From Talinum fruticosum (lineage: Eukaryota; Streptophyta; Magnoliopsida; Caryophyllales; Talinaceae), in the NCBI GenBank assembly GCA_021018815.1, contig JAITYX010000005.1, forward strand, positions 6,791,501 through 6,855,500: DNA of 64,000 nt. The letters are read 5' to 3'. Numbering within the stretch: position 1 is the stretch's first letter; every line of letters starts with the position of its first letter. The position numbers and the translations under genes were made by a program. This document shows, one piece after another, positions 10,339-20,933 of the stretch. The notes beneath the pieces were generated by a model, which worked only from the letters and a program-made list of their open reading frames with translations, was not told where the DNA came from and did not search any database.

Positions 10339-11925
10339 TGAAGGGTTGCTCGGGAGAGTCCGAGTCACCCTAGAGGGGGTGAATACGTGATGGAGGATTA
10401 TCGTAGAAATTCTAGTTCTTTTGATAAAGACGAGACAGAAATGCATTCCGAGTCGACAACGGACTCGGAAAAGTATGGACTCGTAAATGCTATCACGAGT
10501 AAAGAGGAAAATTAAGCGAGAGCTAAAAAAGCGTCCGAGTCTAGAATGTACTCGGAAAGATAACACTTAGAAATTACGTGGAAACCCTCCTGGGGCGGAA
10601 AACCACGGACCGTGCTAATCCAAGCACGAAGTCAAATCCACTATTTTGAGTCCACAAAATACCGTGAACTTACTCGAACTCGAGTTGCTCCCTTAGACAA
10701 GTCTTTACCAGTTTTCCTAGACTCGAAATTCCCTTACCCGATCTAGTACTTCCTAACCGAGATAACCCTTACGGTTAGGGACAACTAAGCTGAGTTAACC
10801 TTTACGACTTAGTCAAGGCACCTTACGAGAGAAAGTAAGAAAGTGTTTGTAACTAAGTACAAGACCTTACAACTCATAAAGTAATGAATTACGAGTGGGA
10901 GTTGTAAGTAGAAGATTGAGAGTAAATACAATGACTTTGTTCAAGTTTGTGTATTAACAATATGTTCGGCAATCTTCAAGTCTTGAACGTTGGCTTCTTA
11001 TTATAGATGACCAAGCGAGTAGCCGTTATCTTCATCTGCTGACCGAGAGTCCTTTGTGACCGTTGATAGAACCTTTCTCGGTTACTCAAAAGTATCCGTT
11101 GTGATATGAACATTGGACAACGGTTTAACTCTCTTGGAAGTCCCGAAACCATTAGCGGTGTCTTGAAGAATAAGGTGGAAACCACCGTTAAGCTTAGCGT
11201 TCCAGTTTTCCAGATTTGGAAACAGACAGCCTCGACACAATCTTCTAGAACCTGGAGCGAGAGAAGATGAAAAGTCATGTCTGCTTGGTGATTTGACGTT
11301 TTGAAACCTAGGTTACTTTTGTATTTGGAAAAGTGTATCCTCGTTTGAATAACTTACAAAAGTAAAACAATTTTGGTTCTCAAAGTTCAAAATACTTTGG
11401 TCCAAGATTAGACACGAGATAATAAAATAATTACGATGATTAAGCAACTAATTATCCGAGTTATAAAAGGAATGAAATTTTACGAGTCTAATATCCATAA
11501 AACTCAAAATTCCATCCGACTTAGTCTAAGCGAAGAATCAAGTTATATAACGAATATCGAGTGAAATGACTTGATATAGACTAAACATGAAACGGACTAG
11601 AAGCACTCGATTTCAACGAGATAGATCGTATTGAAAGGGAGTCGGATGTGAGCGGAATACTAGTCTATTCGAGCATACGATAAATCTAAGTGATAAGGGA
11701 CTCGGAGCCGAGTGAGATACGCATATCGGTTTTCGAGTCACTTAGGAATAAGTAAGAAATACAAGAAGTAAAAGCTATATCACTTAGAGAAGATACCATA
11801 TTACTCGGAAAAGTTTCTAAGGGCGAGAGAATGCCTTGGAATCAAAACTCTATAAGTATGAGATTGTTAAACCCGATATCTTTTATACAACTCGGAAAAG
11901 TGTTGAGCGAGTGTCCGAGTCTTCG
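10339..11925 (-). repeat. 5' LTR of the copia element
   Basis: It starts TGAAG on the + strand and matches 1024-2599 throughout. Its last base before the duplicated target is G (CTTCG) where the other LTR has A (CTTCA), so one terminal base has mutated. The promoter of the element would lie here, firing leftward. Confidence 0.92.
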
Positions 11926-11930
11926 GACAA
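11926..11930. repeat. Target-site duplication, right copy (GACAA)
   Basis: Exact match to 1019-1023, immediately outside the LTR. Confidence 0.9.
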
Positions 11931-12278
11931 TTATCACCTCCCCTTTCTATTAGACCCCCATTTAATGTCTCTTATCTCTTCATAATATAGCCAAAGTAAT
12001 CATTAGCCCATGTATGACAAGTCCATATCCCTTCCTCTTCCGTCCTCTTATGCCGATGCATCCTAACTTATTTTAATATGCCGGCCACAAAAATTCCTAA
12101 TAGAAAAAGGGTGGCAATTTCCTTGATTTAATTTATTCGACGGTAGCTTCCGAAGGAATACTAAAGTAATACGTCCGGCTATAAATAAAATTAGTCACTC
12201 ACCCCCTAGATTCGCGGAATAATACTCAATAAATTTTATTCTTGACAAGCTGCTTTTATTAAAATCACGGGTATTACA
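11926..12278 (-). mobile_element. Possible Gypsy LTR, proximal end
   Basis: On the - strand the block starts at 12278 with TGTAATACCCGTG, a recognisable 5' end of Tekay/Del-type Gypsy LTRs. It continues to the copia insertion at 11930 and should resume at 1018. Sequence right of 12278 reads directly into CACTA coding sequence, which marks this as the insertion edge. The candidate duplication on this side is CTTGC (12279-12283); its partner lies outside the window. Confidence 0.5.
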
Positions 12279-12292
12279 CTTGCAGTATAAAA

Positions 12293-13680
12293 TGGATTCT
12301 CCGAAAAGTACAAAAAAATCGATGGGGCGAACTGTGATGAACATGGAGAAGTTGGTCAAGAGTAGAGACGATCGAACTCTCCTTACACGGGGTTGATTTT
12401 GATATCCACGAAAATGTTAGAGGTGAGAATAAAGCTACCTTTATGAGCTACGTTGGTGCGTCAACCCGCCTGCGTAAACATCAACTTCGAGAAAATGGGT
12501 CGACGTCCATGATTCCATTAAGGACAACCTATGGAATGATATTCGGGTAAATGAGTACATCTCAACTTAGTATTGCAACTTATATTGTAAATGGTTAATA
12601 TATATGTACTAATGCATACCGTTATTGTGTTTCAAAGAACATTCAACTTGAACGTTAATGAATCCGAGATCCCCTCCGTGAAAAACAAGACACTCATGTC
12701 GGCGGCGGAAAAGTTTAGAGACTTCAAATATCGCATAGCCGCTATATAAGTGTGTAAAACAAAGCGAGATAAAACAAGAAAGTAGACCACTGGGAGGTCT
12801 ACAATAGTATCACGGAGGAGGACTGGAGATCGTTTGAAGCACATGTCACATCTCCGGAATACAAGGTAATTTCATTACTTTGATACCTTTTTTGATACTA
12901 CATCATCAATGATTGTATAAAAAGTTAATAGGTAGCTGTAAGGAGAAAATAAAGGGTTTGAATAGTATGCAACTTCATTCAATATTTCAATTGTCATATA
13001 AAATAGTGTGATGTTCGTTTTCTATAAATGTAAGTGGTGAGATATACTTGAGAAATGCAAATGTAGAGGACAATGAGAGGGGAGTTTCTTATGCACTAAT
13101 ATTTTTGTTGTCGAATTGATATAAAATGGAAGAAATTGTTAGTGATATATACAACTATTTTTGATTCAAGTGTTATGCACTGATATTTTCATAGTCTTAA
13201 TTACTTGCGCGAGCGATAGTTGAAGCCAACCGGAAGAGGATTAAGAGCAATCTGTACCCTCATGTGCTGTCCCATGGGGATACCCAAAGTTAGAGGAGAT
13301 GTTGTACAAGCAAAAGCTTGAACAACTTCAAAGAACATCCGGTGAAGGTTCTAACATAGATATTTCGTAGCTCGTTGTGGATAGGGACGAGTTGTGGGTC
13401 GAAGGAAGAAAGAAGAAAGACGGAACCTTCACTACGCCCGATGTAGAAGCTATTTCTCACCGACTCGTGAGTTTTTTTTCTATTTCCTTTATTTATTTTA
13501 AGAACTACTTATCAATTTTAATATTTATGAAATTATCAAATGATAATATTTTTTTCTTCTTATGGGAGTCTTTGTCACAAGCATCGACTTCAGAATTCAC
13601 CGACACCACCTTGAGGAGGGACTAGTTAGCCTTGGCCCTATAAAGAGATGAGCATCCTGGTCGTGTTCGAGTCGTAGTTG
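12293..13680 (+). pseudogene. CACTA Ptta/En/Spm transposase-like gene, N-terminal exons
   Basis: Translation starts MDSPKSTKKSMGR. Family hallmarks follow across several exons and frames: WVDVHDSIKDNLWNDI near 12490-12545, KFRDFKYRIAA near 12710-12745, ITEEDWRSFEAH near 12808-12845, ANRKRIKSNLYPHVLSHG near 13225-13280 and GYPKLEEMLYKQKLE near 13277-13325. The frame 13377-13625 contains ELWVEGRKKKDG. EHPGRVR at about 13650-13670 is also a conserved motif of this family. Exons are separated by AT-rich introns with plausible GT/AG borders (for example before 12620 and at 13467). Stops and frame changes within exons make it non-functional. Confidence 0.78.
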
Positions 13681-14269
13681 GGCGGGTGGGGATAGTTGAG
13701 CACTTTGGGGCTAAGAAGGGGCTAAGAAGAGGCACCCCATCACTTCCACCCAAGCGTTCATAAAGTCCAAAATGGCCCAAATGTGCCAAATGGCTGCAAA
13801 GGTGGCGAGAGATGAGGCCTAAATGAGTTCATACTTCATCACCAACACGGGCATGCCATTATCACCCCACGCACCGGCCAGCGTGAATGCGAGCTCACCC
13901 GTCAACCAATTCAAAGTTCAGCGGAGGTACATAATTCAGATTTTGCAACCTAATTATATTTACATGCATGTTTTTGGTGTTTCGGATGAATGTCTGTTAT
14001 TTACATGCATGTTTATATTTTTGACTAATTGGTGTATAATATTATTCAATGAATTGTGTATATTGTGTGGCTGTTGCATAACTCCGGCGCGTGGCCGTTG
14101 AGTAATTACTTATTTATTACTATGTTTTTGTTGTTTTAGATGAGGGTCGTTATCCCGGGAAAATGTTTACTTTTAAGGGAAACTCTATCTATTTAATTTC
14201 AGGGTTTTTAGGTTATTTAGCTTCTATGTCAAAGGTTATCCCATGATTATAATTGTTATACTTATTCTT

Positions 14270-14600
14270 ATGCAGTCGGTGAATTGCAAGGTAGCTTCTC
14301 ATCACCCTTCCATAGAGTATATTGTGGCATTGGGTGTTGTTTTCCGTGGAAGGCGAGATATTGTCGTTCACGGGACACCCCTGCAGCTGATGAGGTGAGG
14401 GTGAGTGTTAAAGAGGTCATGCACAGGAAAGGCGAGTGTGAGTTGTCGATCCGGGGACCGGACCTCCACATTGTTGATAACACGAGTCAACTCTTTTCTT
14501 CATTGGCCAAAGAGTTTGGTCATCCTCACTACGGTAATTTATTTTTATTAAAAATATTAGATTTAGCTATTGTTAATATCACGTATATATATTTCTAATT
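14270..14600 (+). pseudogene. CACTA Ptta/En/Spm gene, middle exon
   Basis: The frame 14284-14598 lies downstream of an AG acceptor. It contains RVSVKEV, which matches the conserved middle region of plant Ptta/En/Spm proteins, where RVSV precedes a short hydrophobic stretch. The second reading frame of the same exon holds HPSIEYIVALG, so a frameshift near 14330 splits it. It ends at a donor after HPHYG. Confidence 0.6.
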
Positions 14601-14619
14601 TTTGTATTAATTATTAATT

Positions 14620-15950
14620 AGGATATCTAGGACAGATCCGAGAGTGAGGTGAAGGGCGCCGAGTGGCACAAGTAAATGTTCGATGGCGCCCGTTTGTTGT
14701 CCGAAGAAAGCTCCTCTCAAATCCATTGAGGAGTCCGGCACGGATTGGTGTGCTACTACGGAAAATTATGTGGATACTCTGTCACCACAATAATCATTCA
14801 ACTATAGCACGCTAGGTCACGTGTTTGGGCAATGTGAAGCGGATATGTCGGTCTTTGTCTTCCCGGACGACATACTGTAATTTTTGCACATGGAGGAAAT
14901 CGGCATCTCCGCTATTACGCTTGGCATGATGTGAGTTAATACATTCATAATCAGTTTTTTACTATTAATTTCAATTTCTAACTACATGCGGTTAATTTGT
15001 AAGGTGGTTGCATGAGATTGGGAAGGACTTCATTCAATTTCGAACCCTACTTCCATTATTCAAGGAGTTAGACTGAATTGTGATAAACGAGTCTCCTATA
15101 TCTTCGACGTCGTGAATCATGTTGCCGATGATAAAAAATTGTTCTTGGCGGTGTTCAATGAGAGGTCGAGTGGACAAATAATGAACTAATTAATCGATAA
15201 AATTTTTATATGGTATTATACATACTTATATAAAAATGTGTTATTTGTGGTTATGTAGACATCATTGGATGCTTGCTTCCCTATATCCTAGGGCTAATAT
15301 GGCCTACTGGCTTGATCCTCTAGGTCGTGATGTGAGGGAAGATATCTAGGACGTCGTTGAGACGTGAGTTCATACTTTTAATCATTTTATGTTGTGTTGT
15401 TAAGTAATCGTTCAATGGTATGTCTAACTTGAATTTTGTTTTTCTGATTGAAAAATAGCACTCTAGTCCGTTATTATTATGGCGGAGCATCAAGGACAAA
15501 CGAGTGAATAATAAGAAAGCACAACCAGTAATTGTCCCTGTCAAGGTAAGGTTTTCTTAGTTATTAGACTCTACTTTAGATGTTTTTCATTTCATATTAA
15601 TTACTTGCTAGATACATAAAGTACTAATTAATTCTTTATGTGTTGGGAATCTATTTTATTATTGTAGTATCATAAATAACCAGGGAACGTGGAGTGTGGC
15701 TTCTACATTCTCCGAGTACATGAAAGAGATTGTAACCGAACTCGAATTTAATGCTAGTCCCAAAGAGGTATAGTTGCATTTGTAATTGATTATATTCTTT
15801 ATTCAGACTTGATTAACACTTGCACATACCTAATTAACATGTCTTTTACACCATTGGTTACAATATTTCCCACCAGGAAAGAAGCCACCTACTCCTTATA
15901 CAGATGAAGTGATGAACGAGTTAAAACAAGGTTGGACGAGTTTGTATATA
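14620..15950 (+). pseudogene. CACTA-encoded Ulp1-like (C48) cysteine protease domain
   Basis: Successive exon pieces give the C48 pattern. LFLAVFN is at about 15140-15165. HHWMLA (15258-15275, candidate catalytic His) and YWLDPL (15304-15321, candidate catalytic Asp) follow. VECGFYILR (about 15687-15715) holds the candidate catalytic Cys. YTDEVMNELKQGW at about 15898-15936 matches the usual C-terminal end. A one-base shift separates CGFYILR from YMKEIV. Ulp1 domains remove SUMO in the host; their role inside transposons is unproven. His, Asp and Cys positions survive although the reading frame does not. Confidence 0.7.
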
Positions 15951-16074
15951 ACCGTATACAAAAATAGGTATATATTTACAGTATTCTTCATTATTTGCTT
16001 AGTAAAGTTTGTGATTTTAGTAGTCGGTTATATGTATATATATTGTACTTATATATTTTTTACATCGACTTGTA

Positions 16075-16106
<32 letters not shown>
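16075..16106. repeat. (AT)n microsatellite
   Basis: About 15 uninterrupted TA units within the CACTA element. Confidence 0.95.
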
Positions 16107-16107
<1 letters not shown>

Positions 16108-16239
16108 CTGACGAGTATGTTGTTTTGTAATCTGTTCTAGTGAAGAGTGTATTCGATGTGGTTTTTATAAGTGTATATGATTTTTGTACTGTATGGAAGG
16201 CAAGAAAACACGAGAACAATTATTAAAAAAAATCAGACA

Positions 16240-16516
16240 TATGAAGATGGTTCTTAACACGAACCGTAGTAAAAAGCCTATCTACGACGATGGTTGTTTC
16301 TTTTGAACTGTCGTCATAAGTGTTCTGTATCAACTATAGGGGATTGCCTATGACGACGGTTCGGAAGAAACAACCATCGTCATATAGAGACCTATGACTA
16401 TGGTTCAAATCCGTAGTCAAAGGTGATACATACGACGACGCCCACATACACGACACCTGCTTACTGTCGTTAAAGGTCATTTTTAACCGTAATTAAAAGT
16501 CGTTTATGTAGTAGTG
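16240..16516. repeat. CACTA right terminus with subterminal inverted repeats
   Basis: Several copies of a word like ACGACGGTT / AACCGTCGT occur in both orientations. 16288-16325 and 16348-16386 are near-perfect inverted copies and would form a long hairpin. The last nine bases are GTAGTAGTG. Such arrays bind the TNPA-type protein in studied CACTA elements. Confidence 0.75.
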
Positions 16517-16571
16517 GTGACAAATAATATTTGAAATGATTTCTTTTTAATTAAGCAAACCATTTTGATAT

Positions 16572-16614
<43 letters not shown>

Positions 16615-17079
16615 GTGAATTTTCGTAAGGCATAAGTAATAAACATACATTAGCCTTGATATCCCTTATCGATATATAATTATGTGCATTGGCTCGACAA
16701 TCTGTTGGAGGATACTCTTCTGCTGCTTAAATAAGTAGTTATATAGTAAATAATTTGATTAGATTATTCCTTATAGGTTTTAAATCTCTTTATGCAATGT
16801 TCAATATCTCATTCTTAGATTAATTGTTATAATCTGATTTCCTTAGAAAATATTTTGCTCTCTATTTAGACCATTCTTATTGAATATCATATTAGCCCCA
16901 AATATATTTATAATTACTACTAGGCTATAAATTCATAGTTTATGTGCTTTGTAACTCCCTAGTAATTCATATCAATATTTCTATGTATATATCTATTCTT
17001 TTCTTTAAATAATATTCTTATATTAATTTCCAACCTTTTTCCTCTATATGTTATAGTTGTATACTTCTCGAGTCAATTA
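16517..17079. other. AT-rich intergenic sequence
   Basis: No coding signal. A second (AT)n tract lies at about 16575-16608. Confidence 0.7.
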
Positions 17080-17222
17080 AAAAGTTATTTGTATATAATC
17101 ATTTTTATCTCGGCTTATACTAATTTAAAAATGACACAAAAATAATATAACATAGAAGTGAACTCTTAACATATCCCAAGGTACATATTTAACATGGTTC
17201 CTTATTATTAATTATGAACTAG
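17080..17222 (+). repeat. Direct repeat, copy 1
   Basis: About 140 bases from AAAGTTATTTGTATATAATC to CCTTATTATTAATTATGAAC recur at 17789-17913 with few changes, including one small deletion in copy 2. Between the two copies lies the plastid-like segment. Confidence 0.85.
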
Positions 17223-17788
17223 TTGTTTCTTTAACAATTTCGATCTCTAGTGGACCTCTCGGTAGGCCCCGAAATGACTCGGCCCAATAGGGAAATCCCA
17301 ATTCAGTGGACCTTTTTGAAATTAAAAACAAAAAATGAGGGGAGTCCGCTTTGAAATCGTCCGCCCTGCACCAGCCTGTAATTTCTTTGGTCTTCAAAAA
17401 GAAGGACTTTGTCTCCGATTTTTTAACAACCTATTTTTTTGTTCTTAATTTACACAAGCAAGTAAAGGAAAATAATTTTTAATTGTTAGAACAAAAAATA
17501 AAGCAGCTGATTCAGAACATTTCCTCTCTCCAACAATTTCGGGTTAAGAATATGTTTTGAAGAATGATTCGAAAATCCGATTGATGTTCAATGCTATATT
17601 TAGATTCCACTCTTCTAAAAGGAACGAAGAAATAAAGAAGCCACTCGCAATTGCTGGAAATACGTATCGTTTCCTATTTGATCCCTTTGAATTCCATAAT
17701 CCTTTTGGATTTCCTTCTTGATCAATGATAACTTTAGCATTGTCCGTAAAATGAAATGGTTGAATAATTTAAAAATGAGGTTATTAAA
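17223..17788 (-). other. Insert between direct repeats with a plastid rpl14-like fragment
   Basis: On the - strand, near 17750-17712, the translation reads VIIDQEGNPKG. This matches the near-C-terminal signature of chloroplast ribosomal protein uL14 (rpl14, usually VVIDQEGNPKG), and the underlying bases look plastid-like. The sequence then diverges. An open frame at 17397-17212 (KEITGWCRADDFKADSP) matches no gene I can name. A nuclear plastid-DNA insertion of rearranged pieces is the simplest reading, but only about 40 bases are diagnostic. Confidence 0.35.
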
Positions 17789-17913
17789 AAGTTATTTGTA
17801 TATAATCACTTTTATCTTAAAAACGACATAAAAATAATATAAAATAGAAGTGAACTCTTAACATATCCAAGGTACATATTTAACATGGTTCCTTATTATT
17901 AATTATGAACTAA
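17789..17913 (+). repeat. Direct repeat, copy 2
   Basis: Second copy of the 17080-17222 repeat, in the same orientation. Confidence 0.85.
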
Positions 17914-18740
17914 CTCGACAATTAATGCTAAATTGTCACAAATCCCATAACAAAACCTTGAGCGTTTTGGTCGGATTTTAAAACTAATTTAGGAAATTCA
18001 TATCTTTCTCATCCGATATCGAATCAAGGCATAAGACCCCAATTTAGAAAGTTTGAAAAATTCTCTAAAACGTTCATTCAAATCATAAACTCTAAAAAAC
18101 AAGAAGAAACTCAAAAACTTACTTGAATCGAATTGCTCTCAATTTACGTAAAAATTGCACCGTTTCGATGAAACGGTCATAACTTGGATTGTACACCTCC
18201 AAATCAAGCAAAATATGATTTGTTGGAAAGATGACTTCCTGCTAGATATTGTACTATATTTATAAACTTTAATATATCCCAAATAACTCTATTTTATAGT
18301 TTTATATTACCCCTTTATTTTACACTTTATTTAAAATTTCCTCTTCACTTACCTTCCTTACTTCCTAAGGGTAACTTCTTTACTTTAACTTTACATATCA
18401 CCATTTATATTTTCAACTTATAATTTTTTCCCAAATAACACATGCAACAAAATTTCAAGAATATCCTTTCTTTCTCTCTATTTCTGTTTGTGTTTCTTAA
18501 TCAACCAAGCAAAAGCCTCCAAACTCTTCCTTTCTTTATCTCTATTTTTTTGGTCTGTTTTTTCTTGGTACTTTTAAGGATGAAAATTAACTCATATTTA
18601 TAGGAATTTCAAAACAATAAAATTATGATACTTGTCAAATTGTTTTTAGAAAAGCATAAGCTAAAATTATGTGCATTTTAAAAATTATGGCTAAACAAAA
18701 CCATGGTTTTGACAAATCCATGTGCATTATAAAACAATTG

Positions 18741-18744
<4 letters not shown>
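17914..18744. other. AT-rich intergenic sequence
   Basis: No gene recognised. 18000-18240 resembles generic LTR-retrotransposon spacer but has no defined ends. Confidence 0.5.

Positions 18745-18834
<90 letters not shown>
18745..18834. repeat. (AT)n microsatellite, about 90 bp
   Basis: About 45 uninterrupted AT units. Pentamer GACTT and hexamer TTTGGC runs follow at 18860-18905. Confidence 0.95.
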
Positions 18835-18836
<2 letters not shown>

Positions 18837-19456
18837 TTCCTTAATTACTAAGTATGCATTTGACTTGACTTGACTTGACTTGATTTTGGCTTTGGCTTTG
18901 GCTTGACCAATTTTATATGATTAGGTAACTTACTAAATATAATGTCAATAATTTTGTTACATGTGAATTAATCCAATAAACACATATTTTAATTGTTTTA
19001 AGAAATATTAAGGCCAACAAAAATGTTGTACGACTGATTAAATGATATATTCAAATCAAGTATTTATTGCAAGTATTCATAATTAATCTTATTTACTAAA
19101 TTTATTTTTACTCTATTTTTATAGAGCATATGTATATGTTTAAGTGTGTTACTGCACAACTTTTTTTTCCTTATAAAAGTTATAAGGATGTAATTCTATT
19201 TTTATTATTTAGTATTTGACATTTAATATTTAGATGGGTCATTTCATTAGTAACCTTATTTATTCAATATATGTACAAATCATATGTTTGATCAAATACC
19301 TCCACGGTAGTTCGAGCCCTACAAAAACAAACACTTATAAATTTCAAATTAACGTGCACAAGCTCACTTTGGTTAGTTTAAGCTGTTGTTTAAGAAAATT
19401 AATAATATTAATTAGGGTGGAGTTGTTACAAATAATAATAGTAATTTTGTTTTTGA

Positions 19457-19457
19457 C

Positions 19458-19522
<65 letters not shown>

Positions 19523-19530
19523 TAATAATA
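19457..19530. repeat. (AAT)n microsatellite
   Basis: About 22 trinucleotide units, with one interruption. Confidence 0.95.
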
Positions 19531-20040
19531 TATAAATTTATGATCAGCGGGTTGTGACTAACTCGTTATAGCGGTCATAGAAATTAAGAGTTGTTATGAA
19601 TTGTTAAAGTTAGCAATTAGTTATTATGAGCTATTAATAGTTATAAGCGCTTCTTTGAAACGTTCATTCGAACAGACCCTAAGGAGTTTCTTTCAAAATG
19701 TTTAACTATGATTAGAATCGATTAGCAATTAACAATTAGCAACTACTAAAAGCGATTAGTATTAGAATGGTTCGGAATTTGGGGGCAATTAGTAGTTAGA
19801 AATATTTACACAGAGGCAGAATAAGGAAAAAATCATAGAGGGGACACTCGATAAATTTTTTTGTCCATTAATTTTCTATCTAATTGGAGTTGGGCTACTT
19901 AGGTCTAGCATAGATTTTCTTATTAATTCCTATTTGAACCCAAAACTTCTCCTAACGGAAATAAAATACCAAACCAATATATTGGTAAAGGATCAATATT
20001 TATTGCACAATGTAGCCTTATAAAAAGTTAAAATAAAACA
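19531..20040. other. Non-coding sequence before the LINE
   Basis: No gene. A motif like AACAGACCCTAA at about 19672 resembles a hAT-type MITE terminus, but no partner end was found. Confidence 0.5.
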
Positions 20041-20443
20041 GAAAAAATGATACACACGAAAGATCCGAGCAATAAAAAAACAGTTGGTCTCAATGGAATA
20101 ACTTATGACATTATCATCAGCCGTAATGCTTTAATAAATGGCAGAACCATCTCAAATAATATGATGCTTGTTCACCAGCTGGTAAAGCATTGTGAGAAAA
20201 AAAAACATATCTCTTTTCTAGTGATGCTTAAGGTTGATGCATATGATACAATTACATTGGATTTTTAAGGGCTATGTTGCTTGCTTTGGGCTTCCCAGTT
20301 TTCTTTGTGCACTTGGTTATGACCTATGTGTCTTCAACCTAGTTTTTGTGAATATTAATGGGGAGCCTAGGGGTTTTTCCCTAGTAAGACAACGAGATCC
20401 CCTACCCCTTTACCTCCGTGCGAGTGTGTATGGAAGTTTTGTC
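20041..20443 (+). pseudogene. LINE reverse transcriptase, N-terminal part
   Basis: It contains LINGRTISNNMMLVHQLV, corresponding to the family segment AFVxGRxIxDNxLLAxE. VMLKVDAYDTITLDF follows, in the place of the first catalytic box (K-x-D-x-x-K-A-F/Y-D). RQRDPLPLYL corresponds to the conserved RQGDPLSPYLF. A frame shift lies near 20265. The reading frame is cut at 20443 by the LTR insertion. Confidence 0.78.
20439..20443. repeat. Target-site duplication TTGTC, left copy
   Basis: Matches 23449-23453 exactly and brackets the outer solo LTR. Confidence 0.85.
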
Positions 20444-20933
20444 CGAAGACTCGGACTCGAAACTAGATCATTCTAAGTACTACATAAAGACTCGGGGACA
20501 AACCCCATCCCTCCTAAGTTTTGATTACAAGTCATTCTGAGTATTATAGAAACTCCCGTATAAGTTTTCATTCGATTCTGATCGACTTAGAAAACACATT
20601 CTTGTTTATCTTCTCACATTGATGTTTCGAGTCACTTAGACGTCACTCGGATTTATCGCATGTTCAAATAATCTCTCTACTATCCGAGTTCTGAGTGCAT
20701 ATTTCGAAGCGAGTGAATTACAGTGTTAATTCATCTTTCTAAGTCGAGTATGTTTGTTTGAGAATTATTTGTCCGGATCAAGTCCCTATACTCGATGTTT
20801 TCACTCTTATAACTTGATCTTTCTTAGGACTGACTCGATGGAATTTGAGGATAATGAATATTAGACTCGAGAAAATTCCACTCTTCTAGGCTTCAAATAA
20901 TTATGCACTTAATTATCTTAATTAAATTATTAT

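Larger units (their letters stand above)
1024..11925 (-). mobile_element. Ty1/copia LTR retrotransposon, structurally complete, coding-defective
   Basis: The 10.9-kb element has two long LTRs, a perfect GACAA duplication, a tRNA-Met-type primer-binding site and a polypurine tract. Domain order on the - strand is gag, protease, integrase, reverse transcriptase, RNase H, which is the copia order (integrase before RT). Long LTRs, the large size and extra coding sequence downstream of RNase H fit the Sirevirus/Maximus-SIRE lineage; that lineage call is inference. The coding region is broken into short frames by small indels and stops, so the copy is not autonomous. LTR length (1576 versus 1587) and many visible differences show it is not a recent insertion. 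Confidence 0.92.
12279..16516 (+). mobile_element. CACTA (En/Spm) transposon, right-hand part
   Basis: The block carries a decayed plant 'transposase, Ptta/En/Spm' gene fused in order with a Ulp1-like C48 domain. It ends at 16516 in GTAGTAGTG, whose complement CACTACTAC is a classic CACTA terminus, preceded by subterminal inverted repeats. The left terminus and the main (TNPD-type) transposase are not in the window because the Gypsy and copia insertions occupy the left side. Confidence 0.8.

Noticed and set aside
18669..19557. Frames reading Tyr-Ile or Ile-Ile repeats
   Set aside because: Translations of (AT)n and (AAT)n microsatellites.
19665..19685. AACAGACCCTAA, and AACAGGCCCTAA at about 26003: possible hAT MITE ends
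   Set aside because: Opposite ends and 8-bp duplications could not be found.
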